From: Ensifer adhaerens
GTDB taxonomy: Bacteria; Pseudomonadota; Alphaproteobacteria; Rhizobiales; Rhizobiaceae
Reading direction: 5' to 3'
Assembly: GCF_013283195.1 (NCBI RefSeq)
Contig: NZ_JABEKT010000001.1
Span: 2,142,509-2,206,508, forward strand
Length of the DNA stretch: 64,000 nt
In this document: positions 25,781-34,386 of the stretch, in pieces
Numbering within the stretch: the first letter of the stretch is position 1
Layout: each line of letters begins with the position of its first letter
Position numbers and translations under genes: made by a program
Notes under the pieces: model-generated
What the model saw: the letters and a program-made list of their open reading frames with translations, nothing else
Database searches by the model: none
Told to the model about the DNA's origin: nothing

Positions 25781-26971
25781 ATGGCAGACAGCGGCAATGT
25801 GAACGGCAAGATGGGCATCAACACCCGTCTGGCCCATACCGGCAACAAACCCTTCGACTATTTCGGTTTCGTCAATCCGCCGGTCGTTCACGCGTCCACG
25901 GTGCTGTTTCCAAACGCTCAGACGATGGAGACGCGCGCGCAAAAATACACCTACGGCACCCGCGGCACGCCAACGACGGACGCCCTCTGCGACGCGATCA
26001 ATGAGCTTGAGGGGGCCGCCGGCACGATCCTCGTTCCCTCGGGCCTTGCTGCCGTCACCGTGCCGTTCCTGGCCTATCTTTCGTCCGGTGACCACGCGCT
26101 CATCGTCGATTCGGTCTATTTCCCGACCCGCCATTTCTGTGACACGATGTTGAAGCGTCTCGGTGTCACCGTCGAATATTACGACCCGATGATCGGTGCG
26201 GCGATCGAGAGCCTGATTCGCCCGAACACGCGCCTGGTTCACACGGAAGCTCCGGGCTCCAACACGTTCGAGATGCAGGATATCCGGGCGATCGCCGATG
26301 TCGCGCATCGTCATGGCTGCATTGTCACCATGGACAACACGTGGGCGACGCCGGTCTATTTCAAGCCGCTTGACCATGGCGTCGACGTATCGATCCATGC
26401 AGCCACGAAATACCCCTCGGGCCATTCTGACGTGCTGTTCGGCACAGTCTCGGCCAACGCCGCCCACTGGCCGGCGTTGACGAAAGCCATGGTCACGCTC
26501 GGCATCTGCGTTTCGCCGGACGACAGCTACCAGATCCTGCGCGGGCTTCGCACCATGGGCGTCCGTCTCGAGCGGCACCAGGAAAGCGCGCTGTCGCTCG
26601 CCACTTGGCTCGAGGGGCGTGACGAAGTTGCCCGCGTCCTGCATCCGGCGCTGCCGAGTTTCCCGGGCCACGACCTCTGGAAGCGCGACTTTACCGGCGC
26701 GAGCGGCATCTTTTCCTTCGTGCTGCGTGCGGAAAGCCCCGACCGCTTCAGGGCCAAGGCACATGCCTTCCTCGACGCGCTGTCGCTGTTCGGGCTTGGC
26801 TATTCCTGGGGTGGCTTCGAGAGCCTGGCGCTTCACGTCGGTCTGTCGGATCGCAAGGTTGCGTTGGCGCCAACCGAGGGCCCGGTCCTTCGCCTGCAGA
26901 TCGGACTTGAGGATGTTGCCGATATTCGCCGGGATATCGAGGCAGGGCTGGCAGCGGCGAACGCCGTCTGA
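25781..26971 (+). CDS. metC: Cystathionine beta-lyase
   Basis: A 396-residue PLP enzyme of the Cys/Met metabolism family that cleaves cystathionine to homocysteine, pyruvate and ammonia. The PLP lysine is K210 in HAATKYPSGHSD; upstream SGLAAVTVPFLAYL and TMDNTWATPVYF are family motifs. The ATG at 25781 (MADSGNVNG) gives a normal length; a TTG-initiated longer form from 25712 is unlikely. Cystathionine gamma-synthase/lyase are close relatives, but the SYSWGGFESL ending favours MetC. Confidence 0.92.
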   Translation: MADSGNVNGKMGINTRLAHTGNKPFDYFGFVNPPVVHASTVLFPNAQTMETRAQKYTYGTRGTPTTDALCDAINELEGAAGTILVPSGLAAVTVPFLAYLSSGDHALIVDSVYFPTRHFCDTMLKRLGVTVEYYDPMIGAAIESLIRPNTRLVHTEAPGSNTFEMQDIRAIADVAHRHGCIVTMDNTWATPVYFKPLDHGVDVSIHAATKYPSGHSDVLFGTVSANAAHWPALTKAMVTLGICVSPDDSYQILRGLRTMGVRLERHQESALSLATWLEGRDEVARVLHPALPSFPGHDLWKRDFTGASGIFSFVLRAESPDRFRAKAHAFLDALSLFGLGYSWGGFESLALHVGLSDRKVALAPTEGPVLRLQIGLEDVADIRRDIEAGLAAANAV

Positions 26972-26977
26972 CCGTTT

Positions 26978-28144
26978 TCAGCGTTCGGGAGCGCCGTAGC
27001 CGTAGAGCCAATCGAAATCGGCTGCGAGCGCTTCCGGACCCTTCATCGACAGAACGATATTCCGCCCGAGCCGGAACGGACCTCGAGCGTGATAGGCGAA
27101 ACGGTTGAAGGCAGCGCGACGGCGTACCTGGGCGATGCGCGGACGGCGCTTGGCCTCGAAGGCGCCGAGGGCTTGGCCAATATCGCCTGAGCCGGCGAGG
27201 CAAGCCGCAAGCTCATGCGCATCCTCGATCGCCATGGCAGCGCCTTGTGCAGCAAACGGCGTCATCGCATGGGCGGCATCGCCGATGAGAACCGTCTTTC
27301 GCCCACTCTGCCAGGCGCCATCTGTTACCGTGCAAAGCGGCCAATAGGTTGGCGCGTCGGCGTTTTTCAGCAACGTTTGCAAGCCAATGTTCCAGCCGGA
27401 AAAGGCTTCAAGGTAGTCGCGACGTCGATCTTCAGAATCCCTGCCGACCCAGACGCTGTCGGTTTCCTTGCCCTCGATGATCGCAACCAGGTTGAAGCCA
27501 TCGATTTCGCGCAAGGGGTAGGCGACGAGATGCGCCCGTGCGCCAAGAAAGGCGGTGACGCGATCCGGCTGCAGAAGGCCGGCGGCGGCATCGCGCGTGA
27601 CTGTCATGCGCCATGCGACATTGCCCGAAAACTGGACCGTACCGGCACCGGGAATTGCACTGCGCAGGCGCGACCAGATGCCATCGGCGCCGATGATCAG
27701 CGCTGGTGGCCGACCGGTGATGATGGCAATCGCCTGCTCGGCATCTCCATCGATGCGGTGGCCGAGATGGAGGCGGCAGCGCGGTTCGGCGATTACGGCA
27801 GCGATTAGTATCCTTTGAAGGCTTGCCCGGTGCAGCACGCCATAGGGCGCACGCCATCGCTCACGGGCAAAACGGCCTGACGCAACGCTTGCAAGCGAAC
27901 GCAGGGATTTTCCATCGACAAGCGCGATTGCATCAGGCTCTGTCCAGACAGCCTCAAGCGCCTCGGTGAGACCGAGTTCACGCAGGACGCGCGACGCATT
28001 GGGGGAGAGCTGAAGTCCGGCTCCGACCTCGGTCAGAGCGGCTGCCTGCTCGACTATGTCGACTTCAAAACCGCGACGGGCAAGGCTGAGTGCTGCCGTG
28101 AGCCCGCCGACGCCGGCACCGACGATCGCGACCGCCGCTGACAT
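26978..28144 (-). CDS. FAD-dependent monooxygenase (salicylate hydroxylase-like)
   Basis: A 388-residue class A flavoprotein hydroxylase. The dinucleotide site VAIVGAGVGGLTAALSLARR is at the N terminus, the DG motif is IIGADGIWSRLR, and the GD motif is VLIGDAAHAMTPFAAQGAA. Such enzymes hydroxylate aromatic substrates using NAD(P)H and O2; this one resembles UbiH-distant, salicylate hydroxylase-type members common in rhizobia, and the substrate cannot be read from sequence. It converges on metC with 6 bases between stops and lies downstream of the small zinc-finger gene. Confidence 0.85.
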   Translation of the reverse strand: MSAAVAIVGAGVGGLTAALSLARRGFEVDIVEQAAALTEVGAGLQLSPNASRVLRELGLTEALEAVWTEPDAIALVDGKSLRSLASVASGRFARERWRAPYGVLHRASLQRILIAAVIAEPRCRLHLGHRIDGDAEQAIAIITGRPPALIIGADGIWSRLRSAIPGAGTVQFSGNVAWRMTVTRDAAAGLLQPDRVTAFLGARAHLVAYPLREIDGFNLVAIIEGKETDSVWVGRDSEDRRRDYLEAFSGWNIGLQTLLKNADAPTYWPLCTVTDGAWQSGRKTVLIGDAAHAMTPFAAQGAAMAIEDAHELAACLAGSGDIGQALGAFEAKRRPRIAQVRRRAAFNRFAYHARGPFRLGRNIVLSMKGPEALAADFDWLYGYGAPER

Positions 28145-28153
28145 CCGCGTTGA

Positions 28154-28399
28154 TCAGGCTGCCTGGAACGTAAAGAGACAGCCAGGTGGGTTGGTTTCGG
28201 TCGCCTTCAGCTTCGGATTGTAGCGATAGAGCGTCGAGCAGTAGGAGCAGACCTTTTCATTGTCGTCGCCCATGTCGATAAAAATGTGCGGATGGTCGTA
28301 GGGAACGGACGCGCCGGTGCACATGAATTCCTTGACGCCGATCTCGATTGCCTGGTGTCCGCCGTCATTCTGGAAATGGGGGATGCTGTGGCCGGCCAT
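28154..28399 (-). CDS. Zinc-finger domain protein (zf-CHCC, NDUFS6-like)
   Basis: An 81-residue protein with a CHCC zinc site: the Cys of FMCTGAS, the His of DHPHIF and the pair C-SY-C in KVCSYCSTLYRY. This matches the zf-CHCC family, related to the NDUFS6 accessory subunit of respiratory complex I; the standalone alphaproteobacterial form may associate with complex I, but that is inference. The start at 28399 (MAGHSIPHF) has GGAG seven bases upstream; longer in-frame forms have no family similarity. Confidence 0.85.
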   Translation of the reverse strand: MAGHSIPHFQNDGGHQAIEIGVKEFMCTGASVPYDHPHIFIDMGDDNEKVCSYCSTLYRYNPKLKATETNPPGCLFTFQAA

Positions 28400-28575
28400 G
28401 TCATGCTCCGATGTATGCAAGTCTTTGAGGGTCGAATTTGCCGGTACCATAGTGAGCTTTGTTGCAAAAGTGTAGCGGCAAACACGCCGCACCTGTGGTT
28501 TTTGCGGGCTCGGGGTTTCCCTCTTGGGAGCGACAAATTAGGTTGCGCCAAACCGATGCCGCCTCAAGGACTAGA

Positions 28576-29364
28576 ATGATGGATCTCAATCCGCCCCCAT
28601 TTTCGCACTTCACGCATGAGGGGCTGGATATTGCCTTCTTCGACGAAGGTGATCCGTCCGGTCCGCCGATCCTGCTCATTCACGGCTTTGCCTCGAGCGC
28701 CAACGTCAACTGGGTTTTCCCCGGTTGGCTGAAGACGCTTGGCGATGCCGGCTACCGGGTGATCGCGTTTGACAACCGCGGTCACGGCAAGAGCAGCAAG
28801 CCCTATGATCCAGCCGTCTACCATCCCCAGCAGATGGCCGGCGATGCGATCGCTCTGCTTGGGCATCTCGGCATCGCCGAGGCGCATGTCATGGGTTATT
28901 CCATGGGTGCGCGCATCTCGGCGTTCTTGGCGCTGGCTCATCCCGATCGTGTGCGCTCGCTGGTGTTCGGTGGGCTCGGTATCGGAATGGTGACGGGGGT
29001 CGGCGATTGGGACCCGATCGCCGATGCGCTCGTGGCGTCGTCGCTCGACGTCGTGACACATGCGCGTGGCCGCATGTTCCGCGCCTTTGCCGACCAGACC
29101 AAAAGCGATCGTCAGGCGCTGGCCGCCTGTATCTCGACCTCGCGCGACCTTTTGACCGCCGAGGACATGGGGCGCATCGATGTTCCGACCCTGATTGGCG
29201 TCGGCACCAAGGACGATATTGCCGGCTCGCCGCAGGAGCTTGCCGACCTGATGCCGAATGCGCGTGCGCTCGATATTCCGGGCAGGGACCATATGCTTGC
29301 GGTCGGTGACCGGGTATTCAAGAAGGCGGTCCTTGAGTTCCTCGAAGAGGTGGGGCGAGCTTAA
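28576..29364 (+). CDS. Alpha/beta-fold hydrolase
   Basis: A 262-residue serine hydrolase. HGFASSANVNW supplies the oxyanion hole, GYSMGAR the nucleophile elbow Ser, and GRDHML the catalytic His; the acidic residue is probably in GVGTKDDIAGS. AAGGA precedes the tandem ATG at 28576/28579. There is no signal peptide. The substrate is unknown; esters or C-C bonds are possible. It is followed by cysE after about 100 bases. Confidence 0.85.
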   Translation: MMDLNPPPFSHFTHEGLDIAFFDEGDPSGPPILLIHGFASSANVNWVFPGWLKTLGDAGYRVIAFDNRGHGKSSKPYDPAVYHPQQMAGDAIALLGHLGIAEAHVMGYSMGARISAFLALAHPDRVRSLVFGGLGIGMVTGVGDWDPIADALVASSLDVVTHARGRMFRAFADQTKSDRQALAACISTSRDLLTAEDMGRIDVPTLIGVGTKDDIAGSPQELADLMPNARALDIPGRDHMLAVGDRVFKKAVLEFLEEVGRA

Positions 29365-29464
29365 GCGCGTCTACGACCTTTGGTCGAACTGGTTCCAGCC
29401 CATTTATGTCCAGCCTGATTTCCCCTATATTGACGGCATAGACCGATTGAGAAGGAGTGCGACG

Positions 29465-30292
29465 ATGGTCGCGACGACCGAACTTCGTCAGACGGAATCC
29501 CTCAAGCTGATGGATCCGATCTGGAGCAGCCTGCGAGAGGAAGCACGCCTCGCCGCCGAGCAGGATCCGATGCTGGCAGCGTTCCTCTATTCCACGGTCG
29601 TCAACCAGCATTCGCTGGAAGAAAGTGTCGTCTACCGCATCTGCGAGCGCCTCGATCATCCCGATCTGCAGGCGAACCTCTTGCGACAGACCTTTGCTGA
29701 AATGCTGGAGGATTGGCCGGAATGGGGCACGATCCTGCGCGTCGACATCCAGGCGGTCTATGACCGCGATCCGGCCTGCACCCGGTTTCTTGAGCCCGTA
29801 CTTTACTTCAAGGGCTTTCATGCGATCCAGACGCACCGGCTCGCCCATTGGCTCCTGAAGCGCGGGCGCCGGGATTTCGCGTTCTATCTGCAGAGCAGGG
29901 CATCCAGCGTCTACCAGACCGACATCAACCCGGCCGCCCGCATCGGACGCGGCATCTTCCTCGATCACGCCACCGGCCTGGTCGTCGGCGAGACCGCTGT
30001 CATCGGCGACAACGTTTCGATCCTTCACGGCGTCACGCTCGGCGGTACCGGCAAGGAAGGCAGCGACCGTCATCCCAAGATCGCCGACGGCGTTCTGATC
30101 GGGGCAGGCGCCAAGATTCTCGGCAATATCCATATCGGCCACTGCTCGCGCATTGCCGCCGGCTCCGTGGTCCTGAAACCGGTGCCGCCGAAAACGACGG
30201 TTGCCGGCGTTCCGGCCAAGGTCGTCGGCGAAGCCGGATGTTCCGAACCGTCACGCCAGATGGACCAGATCCTGACAAGCTTCGAAATTTGA
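29465..30292 (+). CDS. cysE: Serine O-acetyltransferase
   Basis: A 275-residue enzyme making O-acetylserine, the carbon skeleton of cysteine. The N-terminal helical domain is followed by left-handed beta-helix hexapeptide repeats (DINPAARIGRGIFLDHATG, VSILHGVTLGGTGKEG), with the catalytic His/Asp region around FLDHATGLVVGE. AAGGAG lies 7 bases before the ATG at 29465; the frame is open upstream into the hydrolase end but without relation to CysE. Partner O-acetylserine sulfhydrylase is not in the window. Confidence 0.94.
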   Translation: MVATTELRQTESLKLMDPIWSSLREEARLAAEQDPMLAAFLYSTVVNQHSLEESVVYRICERLDHPDLQANLLRQTFAEMLEDWPEWGTILRVDIQAVYDRDPACTRFLEPVLYFKGFHAIQTHRLAHWLLKRGRRDFAFYLQSRASSVYQTDINPAARIGRGIFLDHATGLVVGETAVIGDNVSILHGVTLGGTGKEGSDRHPKIADGVLIGAGAKILGNIHIGHCSRIAAGSVVLKPVPPKTTVAGVPAKVVGEAGCSEPSRQMDQILTSFEI

Positions 30293-30392
30293 ACCATCGG
30301 GAACCGGTGCGTAGCCGCTTTCGAGGGGTTTACACCCGCCAATGCAGCGTGCGAGAAGCGCCGCACATCAAAAACGGCTACGGAGAAGACAT

Positions 30393-30596
30393 TTGAAGCC
30401 CGAAGAAATCCGCAAGCTTGAAGCCTACCTCAAGCGCACGTTCAACCAGTCGATGGTCGTCAAGGCTCGCCCGAAGAAGGACGAGTCGGCTGAAGTCTAT
30501 CTCGGTGACGAATTCCTCGGCGTCGTCTTCCGCGATGAGGAAGATGGCGAACTGTCCTACAACTTCTCCATGGCGATCCTCGACATCGACCTTTAA
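30393..30596 (+). CDS. DUF3126 family protein
   Basis: A 67-residue small acidic protein of DUF3126, conserved in Rhizobiales downstream of cysE. It starts at TTG (LKPEEIRKLEAYL) 8 bases after GGAG; an ATG-initiated form from 30342 would add 17 poorly conserved, Arg-rich residues. The body shows the family segments VVKARPKKDESAEVYLGDEF and YNFSMAILDIDL. The function is unknown. A terminator follows. Confidence 0.85.
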   Translation: MKPEEIRKLEAYLKRTFNQSMVVKARPKKDESAEVYLGDEFLGVVFRDEEDGELSYNFSMAILDIDL

Positions 30597-30623
30597 GTCG
30601 CCGATCGACCGTTTCAGGAAATG

Positions 30624-30655
30624 ACCCGGTGGCGAGCGATCGTGCCGGGTTTTTC
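30624..30655 (+). terminator. Rho-independent terminator after DUF3126
   Basis: ACCCGG (30624-30629) pairs with CCGGGT (30645-30650) with an internal CGA/TCG extension, followed by a run of T (30650-30654). It ends the cysE-DUF3126 transcript. Confidence 0.75.
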
Positions 30656-30746
30656 TATGCTTTGACGTTTTTTGGGGCGCAAGGCCGAAGAAATTTGCGC
30701 ATCCGTGGCTCTTTTTCATCAAGCTGTTGCAAGTATTGTGTTTTAT

Positions 30747-30791
30747 TGCACTGCACGCTCGACTTGACTTTTTGTGCAGTGCACATAAACT
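30747..30791 (+). promoter_or_regulatory. Phasin promoter with twin TGCA-N-TGCA boxes
   Basis: Two 9-bp near-palindromes, TGCACTGCA (30747-30755) and TGCAGTGCA (30775-30783), start 28 bases apart and are reverse complements of each other. Between and over them lies a -35-like TTGACT (30764-30769) and, 16 bases on, a -10-like TAAACT (30786-30791), so box 2 fills the promoter spacer. TGC/GCA dyads are bound by PhaR/AniA-type repressors of phasin genes in other alphaproteobacteria; PhaR control here is a strong inference. Confidence 0.65.
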
Positions 30792-30829
30792 GAAGCCTCC
30801 AGATCAGGCCGTCACTAAGGAGACACCCG

Positions 30830-31183
30830 ATGTTCAACTTCGATGATGCAAACAAGAAAAGCAAAGAAGCCATTGACGTGGCTGTGAAAAGCTATTCCGC
30901 CTGGACCAAGGGCCTTCAGGCCATTGCGACCGAGGCTGCCGATTTTTCCAAGAAGTCCTTCGAAGACAGCGTTGCGCACGTGGAGAAGCTCTCCAGCGTC
31001 AAGAGCGTCGAGACGGCTTTCGAACTGCAGACCAACTTCCTGAAATCGAGCTACGAAGGCTTCTTTGCCGAGGCGACCAAGATCGGCGAAATGTATGCCG
31101 ACCTCGCCAAGGACGCCTACAAGCCGTACGAAGCGCCGGTTGCCAAGGCGACCGCAGCGGTCAAGGCCGCCGCTGCCGCGTAA
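30830..31183 (+). CDS. phaP: Phasin
   Basis: A 117-residue phasin_2 family protein that coats polyhydroxybutyrate granules. It is helical and amphipathic without a signal peptide: an N-terminal FNFDDANKKSKEAIDVAVKS stretch, a central SVETAFELQTNFLKSSYEGF core typical of phasins, and an alanine-rich tail (VAKATAAVKAAAAA). AAGGAG precedes the ATG. Its location before clpS matches one of the two phasin genes of Sinorhizobium. The upstream TGCA boxes suggest repression when no polymer is present. Confidence 0.93.
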   Translation: MFNFDDANKKSKEAIDVAVKSYSAWTKGLQAIATEAADFSKKSFEDSVAHVEKLSSVKSVETAFELQTNFLKSSYEGFFAEATKIGEMYADLAKDAYKPYEAPVAKATAAVKAAAAA

Positions 31184-31208
31184 CGCAACGGATCATTGCC
31201 GTCATTGG

Positions 31209-31242
31209 AAGGCCGGTCGCCGATACAGCGACCGGCCTTTTT
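31209..31242 (+). terminator. Strong rho-independent terminator after the phasin gene
   Basis: A perfect 12-bp stem AAGGCCGGTCGC (31209-31220) and GCGACCGGCCTT (31228-31239) with a 7-base loop and T tract to 31242. Confidence 0.95.
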
Positions 31243-31422
31243 GCTGTTTCGCACACTTCGCGGTGGATCGAAGAAAGTTGATCAATCTTATGCCTCTCCG
31301 TGCGATTATGATTGCAGTGCGTTGGTTCGGTCTTAAAATCTAGAAACGAACCATTAGATAAAGGGCAAGCACGCCGCGGCACATCAGATGGATCCGCGGC
31401 TTGTACTAAGGAAAAGACACGA

Positions 31423-31776
31423 ATGATCGCCATGCCGGTCCGGATGCAGCAAGGAAGCGACGACGAAGGAGGGGGAAGCAACCGCAGCACCTCCGTCATC
31501 ACGCGCACCAAGCCGAAGACCAAGAAGCCTAGTTTGTATCGCGTTCTGCTTTTGAATGACGATTACACGCCGATGGAGTTTGTCATCCATATTCTGGAAC
31601 GTTTTTTTCAGAAGAATCCGGAAGAGGCGACTCGCATTATGCTCCACGTCCACAATCACGGTGTGGGGGAGTGCGGCGTCTTTACGTACGAAGTCGCCGA
31701 AACGAAGGTGACGCAGGTGATGGATTTCGCCCGCCAGCATCAGCATCCGTTGCAATGCGTCATGGAAAAGAAATGA
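31423..31776 (+). CDS. clpS: ATP-dependent Clp protease adaptor ClpS
   Basis: A 117-residue adaptor that delivers N-degron substrates to ClpAP. The core (from about residue 37) carries [17 protein letters not shown], whose N-D pair binds the substrate alpha-amino group, and the hydrophobic-pocket segment [17 protein letters not shown]. The N-terminal ~35 residues are a flexible Ser/Lys-rich tail needed for delivery. The start at 31423 follows AAGGA. It lies 9 bases before clpA, the standard clpS-clpA pair. Confidence 0.96.
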   Translation: MIAMPVRMQQGSDDEGGGSNRSTSVITRTKPKTKKPSLYRVLLLNDDYTPMEFVIHILERFFQKNPEEATRIMLHVHNHGVGECGVFTYEVAETKVTQVMDFARQHQHPLQCVMEKK

Positions 31777-31785
31777 GGAACTAAC

Positions 31786-34305
31786 GTGCCAACATTTTCG
31801 CCCAGCCTCGAAAAGGCGCTGCACCAGGCACTGACTTTTGCCAACGAGCGCCACCACGAATATGCGACGCTTGAGCATCTGCTTCTGGCATTGATCGACG
31901 ATGCCGATGCAGCGGCCGTGATGGGCGCGTGCAACGTCAATCTAGAGACGCTGCGCAAGACCGTGACAGACTATGTCGACAACGAACTGTCAAACCTGAT
32001 TACCGGCTATGACGAGGATTCAAAGCCGACCGCCGGTTTCCAGCGCGTCATCCAGCGGGCCGTGATCCACGTTCAATCGTCCGGGCGCGAGGAAGTGACG
32101 GGCGCAAACGTGCTCGTTGCGATCTTCGCCGAGCGCGAAAGCCATGCCGCCTATTTCCTGCAGGAGCAGGAAATGACGCGCTACGACGCGGTCAACTTCA
32201 TCTCGCATGGCATCGGCAAACGGCCGGGAAGCTCCGAGGCACGTCCGGTGCGCGGGGCAGAGGAACACGAATCCGAGCAGAAGCCTGCACGCGAAAACGA
32301 AGAGGCGAGCGCCAAGAAGCAGCAGGACGCGCTGACGGCCTATTGCGTCAACCTCAATGAGAAGGCGAAATCGGGCAAGATCGATCCGCTGATCGGCCGG
32401 CACGCCGAAGTCAATCGCACGATCCAGATTCTCTGCCGCCGTTCGAAGAACAATCCGCTCTATGTCGGTGACCCCGGTGTCGGCAAGACGGCCATCGCCG
32501 AAGGCCTTGCCAAGCGCATCATCGAGAAGAAGGTGCCGGAGGCGCTTCAGGACGCGACGATCTTCTCGCTCGACATGGGGACGCTGTTGGCCGGTACGCG
32601 CTATCGCGGCGATTTCGAAGAGCGACTGAAGCAGGTCGTCAAGGAACTAGAGGATTATCCGGGTGCGGTGCTGTTCATCGATGAAATCCACACCGTCATC
32701 GGCGCCGGCGCAACATCGGGCGGCGCGATGGATGCGTCGAACCTGTTGAAGCCTGCGCTTTCGTCGGGTGCGATCCGCTGCATCGGATCGACCACCTACA
32801 AGGAGTACCGGCAGTTCTTCGAAAAGGACCGCGCGCTCGTGCGCCGCTTCCAGAAGATCGATGTCAACGAGCCGACGATCGCCGATACGATCGAGATCAT
32901 GAAGGGGCTGAAGCCTTACTTCGAGGACTATCACCACCTGAAATATTCGAACGAGGCGATCAAGGCGGCGGTCGAGCTTTCGGCCCGCTACATCAACGAC
33001 CGCAAGCTGCCGGACAAGGCGATCGACGTGATCGACGAATCCGGTGCAGCGCAGATGCTGCTGCCGATCAGCAAGCGCCGCAAGCTGATCACCGAACGTG
33101 AGATCGAAGCCACCATCGCGACGATGGCCCGCATTCCGCCGAAAACCGTCTCGAAGGACGACGAAGCGGTGCTGGCCAACCTCGAGAAGGAACTGCGCTC
33201 CGTCGTCTACGGTCAGGATCTGGCGATCGAGGCCCTGGCGTCGTCGATCAAGCTCGCCCGCGCGGGTCTGCGCGAACCGAACAAGCCGATCGGCTGCTAC
33301 GTCTTCTCCGGCCCGACCGGCGTCGGCAAGACCGAAGTCGCCAAGCAGCTGGCAACGTCGCTCGGCGTCGAACTTCTGCGCTTCGACATGTCGGAATACA
33401 TGGAACGGCACACGGTATCGCGACTGCTCGGAGCACCTCCCGGCTATGTCGGTTTCGACCAGGGCGGTCTTCTGACCGATGGCGTCGACCAGCATCCGCA
33501 TTGCGTGCTGCTTCTCGACGAAATCGAAAAGGCCCATCCGGACCTGTTCAACATCCTGTTGCAGGTTATGGACCATGGCTCGCTCACGGATCACAACGGC
33601 AAGAAGATCGACTTCCGTAACGTCATTCTGATCATGACGACCAATGCGGGCGCTTCGGAAATGGCACGGGCCGCAATCGGCTTCGGTTCGTCCAAGCGCA
33701 CCGGTGAGGACGAGGAAGCGCTGAACCGCCTGTTCACGCCTGAGTTCCGCAACCGTCTCGATGCGGTCATCCCGTTCGCATCGCTGCCGACACCGGTTAT
33801 CCATCAGGTGGTGCAGAAGTTCGTCATGCAGTTGGAAACCCAGCTTGCAGAGCGCAACGTCACGTTCGATCTGGCACCCGATGCCATCGCCTGGCTTGCG
33901 GAGAAGGGCTACGACGAGAAGATGGGTGCGCGGCCACTGGCCCGCGTCATCCAGGAGCACATCAAGAAGCCGCTCGCCGACGAAATTCTGTTCGGCAAGC
34001 TGAAGAAGGGTGGCGTCCTCAGGGTGACGATCGGCACAAAGCCCGATGGAACCAGAGGGCTGTTGCTTGATGCCGTACCGGAAACGGCGCCGATCAAGCC
34101 GAAGGCGGAAGTGACACGCCCGGCGATGAAGAGCGCCAAGCCGAAGAAGGCCGAGGAAAAGGAAGCCGTCGGCGCTGAGCCCGCACCGAAGGCCAAGCCG
34201 AAGAAGGCTGCCGCCAAGGCGCCGTCTGTCGCCGAAGCCAAGGATACGGGCGCGGCAAGCCCACGAAAGGGCAAGACGGTGCCGAAGGTTCCGCGGAAGA
34301 AGTAG
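31786..34305 (+). CDS. clpA: ATP-dependent Clp protease ATPase subunit ClpA
   Basis: An 839-residue double AAA+ unfoldase. It has an N-terminal Clp_N double repeat (1-145), Walker A1 GDPGVGKTA (about 228) with arginine-finger region VRRFQKIDVNEPT, and Walker A2 GPTGVGKTE (about 509) with Walker B VLLLDEIEKAH. An AIGFGS loop is in the ClpP-contact position. Translation starts at GTG with GAGGA before it. After the D2 domain there is an extra ~65-residue basic tail rich in Lys, Ala and Pro (from about residue 776, ending KVPRKK) that E. coli ClpA (758 residues) lacks. Confidence 0.97.
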   Translation: MPTFSPSLEKALHQALTFANERHHEYATLEHLLLALIDDADAAAVMGACNVNLETLRKTVTDYVDNELSNLITGYDEDSKPTAGFQRVIQRAVIHVQSSGREEVTGANVLVAIFAERESHAAYFLQEQEMTRYDAVNFISHGIGKRPGSSEARPVRGAEEHESEQKPARENEEASAKKQQDALTAYCVNLNEKAKSGKIDPLIGRHAEVNRTIQILCRRSKNNPLYVGDPGVGKTAIAEGLAKRIIEKKVPEALQDATIFSLDMGTLLAGTRYRGDFEERLKQVVKELEDYPGAVLFIDEIHTVIGAGATSGGAMDASNLLKPALSSGAIRCIGSTTYKEYRQFFEKDRALVRRFQKIDVNEPTIADTIEIMKGLKPYFEDYHHLKYSNEAIKAAVELSARYINDRKLPDKAIDVIDESGAAQMLLPISKRRKLITEREIEATIATMARIPPKTVSKDDEAVLANLEKELRSVVYGQDLAIEALASSIKLARAGLREPNKPIGCYVFSGPTGVGKTEVAKQLATSLGVELLRFDMSEYMERHTVSRLLGAPPGYVGFDQGGLLTDGVDQHPHCVLLLDEIEKAHPDLFNILLQVMDHGSLTDHNGKKIDFRNVILIMTTNAGASEMARAAIGFGSSKRTGEDEEALNRLFTPEFRNRLDAVIPFASLPTPVIHQVVQKFVMQLETQLAERNVTFDLAPDAIAWLAEKGYDEKMGARPLARVIQEHIKKPLADEILFGKLKKGGVLRVTIGTKPDGTRGLLLDAVPETAPIKPKAEVTRPAMKSAKPKKAEEKEAVGAEPAPKAKPKKAAAKAPSVAEAKDTGAASPRKGKTVPKVPRKK

Positions 34306-34327
34306 TCCTACTGGACATGATGTTTGG

Positions 34328-34361
34328 CGCTGCCGGATGATCTCATCCGGCAGCGTTTTTC
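34328..34361 (+). terminator. Rho-independent terminator after clpA
   Basis: A perfect 12-bp stem CGCTGCCGGATG (34328-34339) and CATCCGGCAGCG (34344-34355) with a 4-base ATCT loop, followed by TTTTT. Confidence 0.95.
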
Positions 34362-34386
34362 TGAATAGAACATTCCGGAACAGCTG

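Noticed and set aside
32647-33960. 437-codon minus-strand frame inside clpA
   Set aside because: It is antisense to the AAA+ core of ClpA; no ribosome site or family resemblance.
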